Origin: Halisarca cf. caerulea
Taxonomy: Eukaryota > Porifera > Demospongiae > Chondrillida > Halisarcidae
Length of the DNA: 64,000 bases
Reading direction: 5' to 3'
Assembly (NCBI GenBank): GCA_963170055.1
Contig: CAUJGJ010000040.1
Coordinates: 1,428,301 to 1,492,300, forward strand
Shown here one piece after another: positions 12,000 to 38,789 of this stretch. Each line of letters starts with the position of its first letter. Position 1 is the first letter of the stretch. The notes under the pieces are model-generated. The model ran no database searches and was not told where the DNA came from. It saw nothing but the letters and a program-made list of their open reading frames with translations. The position numbers and the translations under genes were made by a program.

Positions 12000-13430
12000 A
12001 CAATTTTTCACATAAATAGCTATAGCAACACATTTACTAACTTTTCCATGCGGGGGCATTGACAATTCCTCTCCAAAGCCGAGATCTGCGAAATTGGCCC
12101 TCAAAACACAAAATTCAAGCTCTGATAACTTCAGGCAGGAACAAAAGTTCTCTTGCCCCCACCTGGAAAAGTTGTATTCTATATATAGCTCAACGTTGGC
12201 ACCAAGAAACTGTGTCCAGCTTGCGTAGCACTCAGCCGAAAACTATATTTCCGAAGAACACCCAGTTATCTCACGAGCCAGCATGTGACAGAATAACTGT
12301 GATGACAGAAAACGTCACTAAACGCGGATTCGACAATTGTGTACACCTGAATAACAGCTCGAATAACGGGATAAATGCATGACTTATAACTTGTAGGTGC
12401 TGAAAAACCACATTTTATCGCTATGCAAACTGAGGGGCGCTATTACAACAAATCTGGACATGTCTCACATGTGTACTGTATACTTGTACTCTAGGAGTAC
12501 TATGGACTCCTCTGACTAGAATATTCTCATACGACATATGTCGCCTCTTTAAGCAAGCAAGTTACACGTGAACATATATTGACAATTCTGACAACAACAA
12601 ATCCCTCTAGCACCCACAAATCGTTCATATACTGTATAGCTGGCCAGGTGCATCCAAGTATGTTGTGTGTACTTTTATTTTGTATCAAGGAGGCAAGTGA
12701 CAACTACTTGTCATATCATACACAATGCATGTTCATTACCTAATAGGGAAGAGTGCCTAGCAATATTTACCTGTGCCTCTGACATCTTAGGCACATCCCT
12801 TTGGTTATGTCTGCTCAAGTTGTGTTTTGAAAACTATTAATATTTGTCTTTACAGTGATGTGTGTTGTTAGGTAAACAAAGGTATAGACAGAGTTACTTG
12901 ACATTGTATGTCTAGTCTATGACTTGTCTGTAACTGTCTTTTGTGATGTGCTCGTTGTCTAATGTAAGGATACACAATCTGTATTCTATTGACAGATGCT
13001 AACAGCTTTTCTTATCAAAGTGTTTCATCCATTTAACTGTCATAAAATGGGGCAACATTCGATCTTTGTCACCACTATAAATAAGGAGTACCTTACCAAA
13101 AGTTGTAAGCAGCAAAATGAATGTCATGGTTTTGAATTTGAATGTATTTTCCAACTAAGAAGCTAACTACATATTTGTGTCACTTTTGACATCCAGTTAT
13201 GATCAGAATGGATGTATATTCACTTACCATTACAAACGGCACATGTACATGTGCACATTATATAATGCATAATGATAATGTACATACATACAATACAGTG
13301 CATGACACAAATCACTAATGCCTATCCAAATTTATCACCCCATTTCAGTTAGGAGGTTGCCCACAATTCCCTCCATGTTAGGCAAATGCCAATAAAAGGG
13401 CATCGAAGCTAATAACTTTGGTGGAAGATG
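12000..13430. other. Intergenic, repeat-derived, no supported gene
   Basis: An element related to 48200-48600 covers part of 12050-12470, ending in GGACATGTCTCACATG near 12446. The remainder is AT-rich with scattered ATG/CAC runs near 13250. No exon or RNA gene was recognised. Confidence 0.4.
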
Positions 13431-13718
13431 GATGGGTTTATCTATATATATACTAGTTCAGACAGAGTCTGGAGGGGCTCGCCTAAGCTCAAACAGTGTA
13501 CAGTGGTCTGCACAGCCACATGTATTGCCTATGTATCGTGATATGCTCTGTTTAGATAATAATAATGATAGATACATAGTTCACAGATGTATGAGAAAAC
13601 TGGTATTGCAGCGAGGCTTCTCGATGTACCATAATAATTATAACAGCAAATTTAATATTACGTATATGGAAAGACAGTACCACTGAGCAAAGAGAGAACC
13701 AGGATCATCACGAAAAGT

Positions 13719-13977
13719 AATACAGAGTCTACCAAAAATAACACCAACATGATCGCAAACAGTAACACAGAGTCTACCAGAGATAACACCAACATGATCG
13801 CAAACAGTAACACAGAGTCTACCAGAGATAACACCAACATGATCGCAAACAGTAACACACAGTCTACCAGAGATAACACCAACATGATCGCAAACAGTAA
13901 TGCAGAGTCTACCAGAGATAACACCAACATGATCGCAAACAGTAATACAGAGTCTACCAGAGATAACAGCAACATGA
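13719..13977. repeat. 45-bp minisatellite, about 5.7 copies
   Basis: The unit begins AACACCAACATGATCGCAAA and contains CAGAGTCTACCAGAGAT. The first copy is most diverged and the last slightly so. Because 45 is a multiple of three, all frames stay open on both strands, which creates spurious peptides. Confidence 0.95.
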
Positions 13978-14070
13978 TCCGTACGCTCGCGATTATTGTT
14001 ACACACGACATTCGGCATACGCCGTTCACCGCGGCATACGTCCTTCACAAATGTATACGAAACCGGTTCG

Positions 14071-14141
14071 GCTGAACAGTAAGGCTTGCTGTAAAATAGT
14101 TTCCAGCTGAACAGTAAGGCTTGCTGTAAAATAGTTTCCAT
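14071..14141. repeat. 35-bp tandem duplication
   Basis: Two copies of a unit starting GCTGAACAGTAAGGCTTGCT, at 14071 and 14106. Confidence 0.9.
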
Positions 14142-14574
14142 TTAGCAGCCTACTTGTTAACAATCGCCAAATGAGTAGAATCCTGTTACGATAGCTCAAC
14201 GATCCGCAATGAGTAAAACCCTGTTATTAACGATGACCGACGTACCATAATGATAATAATACATACCATTGGAGCAACGCGGACTCGTTTATGTGGGGCT
14301 CGCTTAGGCTCGCCCCGATTATGCTGTTGATTGAGAGTGAAATGTAGTGTGTGTCATGTACTACACATACACACATGCATACATACATAAATAATCTTGT
14401 TTATAGAAAGTTGCACAGGATTTCATTCATGGCAGTTAGCGAAATCTGAACACCCATGCACAATAACATTGTTAATGTTGCGATAATTTATAAAACTTCA
14501 ATGTTAACATTTTTGATGCTGAGAGATTAAACTAGGAGGGACCCTCAGGGTCATCAGAATGAACTGTTGGTATA

Positions 14575-14947
14575 TGGTACATCATAGTAAATGAAACTCA
14601 AGCACTTTAAATTTCCTAACCAGAAAGTACTATGCATATGTACTGACACACATGTAGGCAGAAGCCAGATGAACTGTACCTTTCTGTATTGCCTCCTGAC
14701 ATGTAGTAGTTATAGCTGATGAGAATTTCCTCCTATGAGTTATTTGTATCCTAGCAGTGCATAAGTGTGGCAATCACTGATGTCTATCACTTGTGGGTGT
14801 TGGAAAGCTAACAGATAAGGTGTTGCCAGGCAACTTTGTATTGGTAGTTTGTCACTGGCTATTATTGCCTGGCAACATGATAGTCTACATCCTGGCAACA
14901 CAAGGAAGGCTTCATATCACATTTACATATATTCTAAAGAAACATAA
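14575..14947. repeat. Dispersed repeat X, left part, interrupted by piggyBac 1
   Basis: Matches 21475-21830 through CAAGCACTTTA, AGAAGCCAGAT, CTGTACCTTTCTGTATT, GAGTTATTTGTATCCTAGCA and GTTGCCAGGCAAC. Its continuation is at 18243-18340 (GAAACCTAATA, TGCTGCATGTGTTGCTAAGC). In the copy at 21475-21935 the two parts are contiguous. Confidence 0.7.
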
Positions 14948-15283
14948 CCCCTACACGTTCGGAAGCCACTTTAGTGGCTTGAATTCCAGACGTGCAAATT
15001 TTTTTTGGCCGATTAATACGATTTTGTATGGATAGTAACTATACATTATAATAAGTAATGTTGTACAGTTTCATCCAGCTAGGAACAGTATAAAACGAGA
15101 TACAAGCTATAGAAAAATAGAAGATTACAAGATAATACTAAAGATTTACTTGATTATACTACAACAAAAATGGCGTCGTTCGTCGACTATTTTAGGTGCG
15201 TTATTGTTTTGTGTGATAAATACGAAAACAAGGAACAGGACAAAGTGGAACGGGATTGTCCTTGCAGTCGACACATCCAAAGG

Positions 15284-15507
15284 ATACACGTCTTCTTTGA
15301 TTGTTCTGGCAGCAAACTACACAAGCGCGCTTCGCTTGAATTCTGTCTGGAAAATGTCTTTCGTTGAAACGGATGGAGGGGGGTCCCATTTCTATATGTC
15401 GCCGTCCCGGTCATTTTCTGGAGCAGTGCTGGGACAAGAGCTCTTCAACTAGCTCCAAAATGAATTCCTTTAACGATCGATTTTGGATGTTGGCTGTTTC
15501 AGAGGCA
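15284..15507. repeat. 224-bp direct repeat, copy 1
   Basis: Near-identical to 15776-15999, with only a few substitutions. Both are the same stretch of the piggyBac 3' coding region. Together they bracket a 268-bp foreign segment carrying a CCP exon. Confidence 0.9.
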
Positions 15508-15519
15508 TCTGATCCACAG

Positions 15520-15748
15520 GTACATTTGAGATGCGATGGCACAGGGAATAGTGAACGACAAGGGTGTCTTGTGACTTGCCCGATAGACATAGAGAAAATA
15601 AAAATTAAATGTGGCAGAACAGTGTATACTATACCTGTGGCCAATCCAGGAAGCAAGATCACATAGATACCACAGAATGGATTCAAACTCACCTGCAATG
15701 AGTCAGTTTGTCAATCAGATGGCACATGGTCAAAGGGTCCACCTTGCT
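15520..15748 (+). pseudogene. Captured CCP exon (copy of gene B exon 4)
   Basis: Preceded by GATCCACAG and followed by GTGAGTTATATATACC, exactly as gene B exon 4 (25019-25252). Internal sequence also favours B over A (CTTGTGACTTGCCCGATAG). A 5-bp deletion after CACAGGGAAT breaks the frame, and ATCACATAG introduces a stop where B has ACATGG. The exon retains both splice-site flanks, so the copy came from genomic DNA and not from spliced mRNA. It is inserted in a piggyBac transposase relic. Confidence 0.85.
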
Positions 15749-15775
15749 GTGAGTTATATATACCTTTACACACAC

Positions 15776-15999
15776 ATACACGTCTTCTTTGATTGTTCTG
15801 GCAGCAAACTACGCAAGCACGCTTCGCTTGAATTCTGTCTGGAAAATGTCTTTCGTTGAAACGGATGGAGGGGGGTCCCATTTCTATATGTCGGCGTCCC
15901 GGTCATTTTCTGGAGCAGTGCTGGGACAAGAGCTCTTCAACTAGCTCCAAAATGAATTCCTTTAACGATCGATTTTGGATGTTGGCTGTTTCAGAGGCA
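15776..15999. repeat. 224-bp direct repeat, copy 2
   Basis: Second copy of 15284-15507. It starts ATACACGTCTTC and ends TTTCAGAGGCA. Confidence 0.9.
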
Positions 16000-17291
16000 A
16001 TTATGTAGGAATTCACAACGCTGGCATCAAGAAGAAAGAAAAACAGTCGGTGCCACCACTTGTTGGACTTTCACGAGCAGCTATACGTCTTTCTGCGTTG
16101 ATCTGTAAGGTCTACCCCTCCCATGTATGTATTGTATAGCTTGACGGCTTCCGAGCAAGGTATTGCGACTCTTGTTCCATCCTTGTTCCTCCTCATTATG
16201 GTTGTAGTGGCTTGCGGATCGGTGATGGTATTGATGAGGGACACACACCTGTTGTCTTTCCACACAATACATTGCACTTTGCCACACTGTGCTGTTTTGA
16301 AATCTCCTCTGCTCATTTCTTTGTTCAGCCCCGCCATGTTTTTGAATTCTCTTGGCCAATTTCTTCTGTTTGGTCTTGTGGTAGCAATGCAGTGAAAGCT
16401 CTTGTCCAGCAATTCTTCAGCAAGTGACATGCTCGAAAAGAAATTGTCAAAAAAAAGAAAGTATCCTTTTCCCTCATCTTAGAAAGAGATTTGACAACCT
16501 TTGCTCCTAGTTGTGTCTCCACGCTGCCATTCGGATCCTTTCCAGAGTAGACCTCACACTGACTCATGAAGCCTTTGTGAGGATCGCATCTCAGCCATAA
16601 TTTAAAACCACGTTTGATCAGTTTTTGTGGCATGTATTGCTTGAATAGGCTGCGACCTTTAAATAGGACCATTGCTTCATTGATTGAAACCTCCCTATGT
16701 GGATCATACATGGCTAAGCTGTTTTTATTTATTTCCTCCAATAATGGACGAAGTTTAAACAGCTTGTCATAACCTGGTTGTCCTCTTGCTGGCATGGCAG
16801 TGTTGTCATTCAAGTGGGGGTATTTCATCAATACCTTGAAGCGTAATATTGGCATGCCCATGATAATACCTGGTGTACCTAATATGGGATTGCGTGACCA
16901 GTAGTCTTCCCATGATGGCAGCCGATGTACTCCCGAAGCCAGAACTATTCCAATGAGGAGCATGATCTCCTCTGCAGTAGTATCTACCCAGCTGTAGCGT
17001 GCAGATGGAGGGTTTTGTGCAGCATATATATTTGTTTGCTCTGCAATGTGGGCAAAGCTGTCCTTACCAAAGATGGTAAGAAAAAATCAAGTGGTGTACT
17101 GTCACTTTCCAGCTGTTGGGCCAACATGTTGTGTGAATGCCATGGGTGCAAGGTAGGCACTGCTAGATGTAGTGGCATTGGTTGTGGTGACATGACCTGT
17201 TGCTGATGGGGGAGTTACAGTCGAGGTAGTGGTTGGGGAAGAGTGGGTGTACTTGTGGTGTGTAAAGTGGCCGAGGGAGTTGGAGTGACCA

Positions 17292-17525
17292 GTGGAGTTG
17301 ATACAGTCAAGGGAGTGGCTGAGAGAGAAGTGGGAGTGATGGAAGGAGCTGGTGTCAGTGGAGTTGATACAGTCAAGGGAGTGGCTGAGTGAGAAGTGGG
17401 AGTGATGGAAGGAGCTGGTGTCAGTGGAGTTGCTACAGCCAAGGGAGCTAGTGGCTGAGAGAGAAGTGGGAGTGATGGAAGGAGCTATTGTCAGTGGAGA
17501 TGCTACAGTCAAGGGAGTGGCTGAT
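17292..17525. repeat. 66-bp coding minisatellite in piggyBac 1
   Basis: About 3.5 units of 66 bp (one expanded to 69) starting GTGGAGTTGATACAGTCAAG. Translated on the minus strand they give Ser/His-rich repeats (FHHSHFSLSHSLD) in the transposase N-terminal region. Confidence 0.85.
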
Positions 17526-18803
17526 TGAGAAGTAGCTGTGGTCATGGTATGCAATGTGTCTAGTGCAGTTGCTATGCTCAAAGGAGTGGACAACACTGGA
17601 TTGGGCATGGTTGTGAGAGCTGGTGCACCTGCCCTTGTTATGGTTGAGGGATCATTGATAGAGGGGAGAACTGGGCTAGTCGGTGGATTCAACAACAGGC
17701 TGGTAGACTGGGTGGTTGTGTCATACTCATCAGAGTACTGCATTTCATCCTGTGCTACATCAAGGGGATCACACATTTGGTTTGTGGCTGCTAAAAGGCT
17801 GTTATTGCCTGAAGGCCATTCACCCTCCTCACCAGACATGTCATCAGCAGAATCACACCAATCAACGTCACTGTCTGACTCTAGGAGCATTCCAAGGGCA
17901 GTTTCTTTGGAGAACATCACTGTTCTTCGCCTCTATTCATTACAAGTACGAAATTATAGTTGTAAATGGTATTGCTATCACTCTGTAACATTGCGCCGAT
18001 ACACGAAATACTTATGAATCTATTTACCCCGGGTTCTCCCAGTTCCATCGTTCGAATCGACGGTAAAGAATAACTTTCGAAGTGACTTTCCCGCCTTTCT
18101 CAAAAGAAACGTTCGGTTAATTTGTAGTTTCAGCCCATATTTTACTGACAAAGTTCTTGTCAATGCACGTGGCACAAAAGTGGCTTACGCACGTGTACGG
18201 TTGCGCAATTTGCACGTAATTCGCACGTGAAAGAGATAAGGGTACAACTAGGTGTTTTTGAAACCTAATATATTGCTGCATGTGTTGCTAAGCAAATTTG
18301 AATGTTGTATCTTAGCAACATAATGCATATATTACTTTGATATTATAGCGAATTCCTGTATAATAGTATTGGAGCCAGTATACATGGTGGCTTGAAGATC
18401 ACCAGGCTAATGTTTACTGTGAAAGTTGAGGGTGGAATGTGAGATGTTCACGTCTTGTACTATACTGTAAATATGTACTATACTGTGCATATGTAAATGC
18501 ATAAATTATTGTACAGTGAAATTGCTTTAATTAGAACCTTGATTCCGGTAAAAAGTTGATGAACGTTAATGCACAAAAAACTCGCGTAAACGCGAACGCT
18601 TAAAGGTGTCGCATTATTGTGCAATCCGTCTTTCTTCATGCAGCTGCTAGCTCCGTTGTTGTCAGTCAATCACTGGTCGAAATTTCTCCTTTTGGTTATA
18701 CAGTGAGTGTACAAGATATAATAAGCTAATAAATTGTGAATGTGAGGATGAGGTGTTGCTTCAGCTAGCTCACAAGGCAAAATTTATTTAGCCCCTCATA
18801 ACC

Positions 18804-18870
18804 CATAGATACTCTAACCTACAGTTGCGTAGGTTAGAGCATAGACTCTACTATGGTTAGAGTATCTATG
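18804..18870. repeat. 16-bp inverted repeat with 35-bp loop
   Basis: CATAGATACTCTAACC at 18804-18819 and its exact complement GGTTAGAGTATCTATG at 18855-18870. It lies between the two piggyBac relics. Nearby, 18890-18980 encodes an Asp-rich run on the plus strand that I cannot assign. Confidence 0.7.
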
Positions 18871-19299
18871 CACTAACCCAAGAGTAGGCATGTAGAAGAT
18901 GACCCTGATGATGACCTTGATGACAGCAGTGACGATTGCAATGATGATGATGACATTCTTAGTGTCCATAGTGATTTGAGTTTAACACTTTGTACTGTAT
19001 ACCCATCCAACCTTACATGCATATATACTGCAGCCTTGCATATCACCTACCATACAGCAGGGAAAATTCCGCAAACTGAAATATTCACTAATTTCACAAC
19101 AAATTTCTCTGGACAACTTAAACTCACCAGGGGCAACCTACGTAGAACAACAGTCAAGTTGCCCTGTTGGCAACCTGAAAAATTCCTTAAAATTATGCCC
19201 TGGAAACCAGAGTTCTACAAACAAAGATGGCCACTGCTCGTAGAGACATTGAGGGATGTGGAGTCATTTCCTTGAAATACTCTTATTCGTATGGTTAAC

Positions 19300-20941
19300 T
19301 GGGGTTTCAGGGCAGCAATCTTTACAGGCGTATGTTGTTCTCTTTCTTTCCCGGCAAATATGGCACTGGGATGCCTTATTCATTTTGTACGGGAAGTGTC
19401 TGCCCTGAAAACGGCCCCTCTGGTGGTGGTTGACTGCATGCCTGCCGTTTCCTTGAGCTATGGGAAGCAAGAAGATGTTCGATAATGGAGAGGACGTACT
19501 CTTGGTGAGTTAATTTCTTCGTTGCTGGTGTCTCCCTGTACAATATGAAGGCGTTCGTGATGGCTGTGTCTAAGAGAAAGTAGTAGATGTTCACCCACCA
19601 TTTCTTGGATTTACAACTACAAGAATATGACATTGTCTTGCGTCTAGAGTCAAAGACGTCTACTCCTCCCATGTGCTTGTTATACAAGCTGACAGCCTCA
19701 GGGCACAGTATCTATGATCTTGTCCCATCCTTGTTCCGCCTCGGGACATGTGCTTGTTTGATCGGGTTGGCAACGTTATTTAGGAAGGCTACATCCATGT
19801 TATCTTTCCAAACAATGCACTGAATTCTCTGGACTACCTTGGATACACATTCACCTCGTTGTATGTTCTTTGTCAGAACTTTAATGTTATTTAATTCAGC
19901 TTGGCAGTGCATAGGCACTGTCCTCATGGTGCCGATTGTGTAGGTGCTGTTTTCTGCTAGTTTCAGAGCCAGGGTGATGCTACTAAAGTAGTAATCCATG
20001 TAGATATGATGGTTGGCTGTGCCAGATTCTGAACCACTCTAGAAGAAAGTGAATCGTCATTGTTGCTGCCCGTAGCCTCTGTGTAAAGTGCCATGTTGTA
20101 GAGGTAGCTGTCTGTAGAGTCACAAAGGCACCACATTTTGTATCCCCTCTTGATCGGTTTCATGGGCATATACTGCTTCATTACGCTGTGACCCTTAAAT
20201 GAAATATTAATCATGGCCTCGTCCACTGCAAGTTGCTGGTGGGGTTGATAGCTGGCCTGACTGTTAAGGTGGATCTCCTCCATCAGTGGCCTGACCTTGT
20301 ATAATTTGTCGTGATCTGGGTCAGAACGCCCTGGCATTCTGGAATTGTCATTTAGAAGGAGATGACTGAGGATAGAGCGGAATCTGTTTCATCCCATTTC
20401 AGAGACAATTCCAGGTGCATTGAGAATGGGATTCGTGCTCCAGTAATTGTATGCTGATGGTAGTTGCACTATTCCCATTGCTAGTTGAATTCCTATGAAG
20501 GACTGCAATTTTTTGGTGCAGCATACAAGTTGGTCTGATGTGCTATTGTAGCAAATGTCTCCTCTCCCCCATATTTCGCAGAAGATGTCATATGGCTTGC
20601 TGTCTTCGTCTTCATCAACATCAATGAGGACTGATCTTCTTGAACCTGGCACTTGCGTGAATGACTCACTTGCTGATGGAATTGGAGTGGCTGACTCATT
20701 GCTTGGTGGAGATGATACAGGCTGAACTGTGGATTCCTCAGCCTCCGTCAAAGATAGTGTCTTCCTGGCAATCTTCAATCCTGTCCAGAGGGTCCTCAGC
20801 TTGGTGGTGCCTGGAGGATATAAAGCTGTCTATTCCACCCTCAAGCACGTCTGGAACCCAGTCATCGTCAGAATCACATCAATCACTGTCCTCACCGTTC
20901 ACGTCATCCATTCCTTTGTCAAATGCCATGTACTTTGCCAT
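19300..20941 (-). pseudogene. piggyBac transposase pseudogene 2
   Basis: Starts MAKYMAFDKGMDDVN at 20941, with an early in-frame TGA. It continues through frames at 20778-20389, 20337-19963, 19999-19712 and 19687-19376. Family landmarks are VDEAM with FKGHS, IKRGYKMW, a D before YYFSS, WKDN, MGGVDVFDSRRK and a terminal Cys2-Cys2 zinc ribbon (CHICRERKRTTYACKDCC). The catalytic acidic residues are still visible, but several frameshifts and stops kill it. It is a different subfamily from piggyBac 1. On the plus strand near 21355-21377 a GCCACTGTGGTGGC palindrome and TTAA look like its terminus. Confidence 0.75.
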
Positions 20942-21474
20942 TATTTTTTAATTCTGAGTTTGTAGTATAATGAAATTTGCTTGTATAAAATGCTGTGAAG
21001 TATTTCATAGCTCGCCCAGATTAGCATACATTAAACCCGGACTTTGTGTAGCTAAAAGCCTAGATAGACGGCATTAACCATCGACGGCCTACCATGCCGG
21101 CACCAAACAATGAAATGCTCGAAATAGAGCTACCGAAACAGGTATGTAGGATTATCTATGTTAGCTCTAGCAAGAAAGCTAACATTCTATGGTAAACGGC
21201 ATCATAATTACCATTAATGAACATACTGAGGGTATAATGGCCACTTGAACGAAAGCGAAGGTCTTTGAGCTGATATACGTGTTCATATGGCGAAACAACA
21301 AAGCTGTGTCTGTGCTTCTGGCAAGACAGATCAAGAACTGAAAAGTTCGCGCCACTGTGGTGGCTAACGGTCGTTAATGGGCTAGCGATGACAAATAAAC
21401 GCTGTTGGAAAAAGGTTAGTATTGTTTAGGATAGAATGCTTATGTATACAGTAATACATATTATATACTATAGT

Positions 21475-21935
21475 CAAGGGAATCCAAGCACTTTATACTT
21501 CTTAACTAGCAAATACTATGTACTGAAACACATGTAGGGAGAAGCCAGATAAACTGTACCTTTCTGTATTACCATTGGACATGTATGTAGGTATAGCTGA
21601 TGAGAATTCCCACATATGAGTTATTTGTATCCTAGCAGTGCACAAGTATGGCAAACACTAATGTCTATTACTGGTGGGTGTTGAAGAATTAACAGATCAT
21701 ATGATGGTGTTGCCAGGCAACTTTGTATTGCTAGTTTGTCACTGGCTATCATTGCCTGGCAATATGACAATCTACACCCTGGCAACGCAAGTAAGGCTTC
21801 ATACCACATTTACATAATTTATGAAGAAACCCTAGGGTAGAACAAGGTGTTCTTGAAACCTAATACATCATTGCTGCATGTGTTGCTAAGCAAATTTGAA
21901 TACTGTATCTTAGCAACGTGATGACAATTACATGT
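21475..21935. repeat. Dispersed repeat X, uninterrupted copy
   Basis: Contiguous version of the repeat split by piggyBac 1. It contains GTTGCCAGGCAAC and related half-palindromes (TTGCCTGGCAA, TTGCTAAGCAA, CTTAGCAAC). The first fits the RFX X-box consensus GTNRCC-N-RGYAAC. Confidence 0.65.
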
Positions 21936-22644
21936 TCTACTAAAATGTGTACATAAGGCATCAGTCGCTATGTGGGTGCAGTCATAGGTGGGTGGATTAC
22001 AATGACAAGTGCATGCAAATGCCGTAACCTAGCAGCCATAGAGCACACGTTAAGCATAATCATTATGTCATGAAGACACACCTACGACTGGTGTGTCAAC
22101 TGGTAGCCTATTTAAGGCTCCAGGTGAAGTCTCCTAAAACATCTGAAATCTGGAATACAAGAGACAGAACTGCTACATTGGCAGCATCATTGTGACCGTA
22201 TTCTTTGTGAAGTGAGTTATTCTATTGTTAGCATAATATGATGCATGGACAAGGGACATTATTTTGCTTTCTTTATCACTGGTACTTGTACTTTTGGTAA
22301 CAGGAGGTGACCAGCATCATGCTAGTAGACAAAGCATCTTGACAGTAGTTCACCATAACATATACGTGGCCATGTTATATATAGCAGGCCTGTCAGGAGC
22401 ATTTTTAATGTCATAAGGCCATTTCTGAGCAATGTTATTTAGTGTTTGCACTGGGGGTTGGGCTTGCAAATTAACTTTGTTTTGACTGAAAAGTGGTCCG
22501 GCCAGAGCCGTATCAGCTCTACCAGCTCCTACGGCCTTGTATATTATGTAAATTGGCTGAACATTGAGCAATGAGCTGGGTGACAGTATACTTATGTATG
22601 TTGTATCGTTTTGCAGCTTACGATACCAGAATACATTGAAGACA

Positions 22645-37746
<15,102 letters not shown>

Positions 37747-37904
37747 CCAAAATATTCCAGCTCTGGCAATTGTGAATGAATACTGCACTGAACAAACAAA
37801 GGAAGACATTTTCCTGATCTCAATGACACTATTTTAGTCATTTTTACCATATTTAGTTGTAATAACATTGATCATTACTCCAAATAATATAGTATTGTAC
37901 TATT

Positions 37905-38062
37905 CTAATATGACACATAATAATGAAAACCGTATTTATTATTCTATTACAACAAAGTATAATATAAATTGTACATAATATTCTAATATGACATTGTCTA
38001 GTAAAAACTGTACAATTATTCTAATACGGCACAGAATAAAATATACTGTACTAATAATTTCA
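37905..38062. repeat. About 40-bp tandem repeat downstream of gene B
   Basis: Diverged counterpart of 7700-7830, about four units with CTAATATGACA and ACTGTAC. It marks the 3' extent of the A/B duplication. Confidence 0.65.
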
Positions 38063-38446
38063 ATATGTACTAGTTACTACACACCCATGAGGGAGTAATG
38101 CATTTACTTATTGCAAAATAAACGCACTGAGAATTCACAGGATGATTCTAATGTACTCGGGACTAGCTGTTTGAGAATTTATCCACTTAGAATTCGCTTG
38201 AAAATCGACGTAATCAACATTGAAATAGCCAAAACTCCTTAGAAAGGTACAGTCAGGTTAGTGTGTTATGTTAATATAGCTTATCAGAGACTTGATAAGT
38301 ATTTTATGAATGAAAAGGCCTATCATTTGGGCAACTGTATGCATACACATGACGGCCTGGCCTATAATTTGGGCAACTTTGTATACATACACATGACTAA
38401 CGTGTGTACATCAGTAAAACGTGGTACTATTCAATCAAATTCCTTA

Positions 38447-38600
38447 GCAAACTACACAATGCTCCTCACTTTCCTGAAAGGGACATGTTATACCTGCATT
38501 CTTTTGTACCATACCCTAACCCTAACCCTAACCCAAACTACACAATGCTCCTCAATTTCCTGAAAGGGACATGTTGCACCTGCATTCTTTTGTACCATAG
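38447..38600. repeat. 84-bp tandem duplication with telomere-like core
   Basis: Two copies of a block (CACAATGCTCCTCA .. CATTCTTTTGTACCATA) are separated by ACCCTAACCCTAACCCTAAC. The CCCTAA motif sits at the junction. Confidence 0.8.
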
Positions 38601-38789
38601 AATATTTGTGCATAGCATATAAAACGTAAGTCACCAATTTATGTGACTATGGCATTCCATGCTACTGTGGGCCGGTCAAATGGGCTTGAATGCAATGATA
38701 TTTGCTTCCTACAATTACACGGTTGGAACAACTGTATAATTATGTCTATGGGGTTGGATATGTTGACTCAAGCAAAGAACATGCGCTGC

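Larger units (their letters stand above)
15201..17920 (-). pseudogene. piggyBac transposase pseudogene 1
   Basis: From an ATG at 17920 (MMFSKETALGML..) an acidic N-terminus with a 22-residue tandem repeat runs to about 17102. The DDE domain (PGYDKLFKLRPLLEEI, FKGRS, IKRGFKLW) is at 16963-16325. A later part has FFDNFFSS, WKDNR and MGGVD (16460-16071). The C-terminal Cys-rich zinc ribbon (CVVCC.., GCVDCKD, PCFRIYHTK) is at 15380-15201. These pieces are in different frames; one shift falls in a run of nine A at about 16450. The first catalytic Asp of the family (usually DEAM) reads NEAM here. The C-terminal region is split by the inserted CCP exon and its 224-bp direct repeats. It is non-functional as it stands. 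Confidence 0.8.
14948..18242 (-). mobile_element. piggyBac-like transposon 1, decayed
   Basis: A minus-strand transposase relic (15201-17920) lies inside a segment that splits repeat X. The left end starts CCCCTACACG after ATAA and has a subterminal palindrome AGCCACTTTAGTGGCT (14963-14978). The right end read inward is CCCTTATCTC. These are close to piggyBac-style CCC termini, although a clean TTAA duplication is not retained. The element later received a captured CCP exon (15508-15775). Confidence 0.65.

Noticed and set aside
12059..12382. 107-aa plus-strand frame
   Set aside because: Lies in a dispersed repeat; composition is not protein-like and no family is recognisable.
13638..14141. 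167-aa and 123-aa frames with repeated 15-residue units
   Set aside because: Open in several frames on both strands because the 45-bp minisatellite unit is a multiple of three; no gene context.
18976..19275. 99-aa plus-strand frame after an Asp-rich stretch
   Set aside because: Could be part of another transposon gene, but no motif, start or splice site supports it; it also runs into the piggyBac 2 relic.
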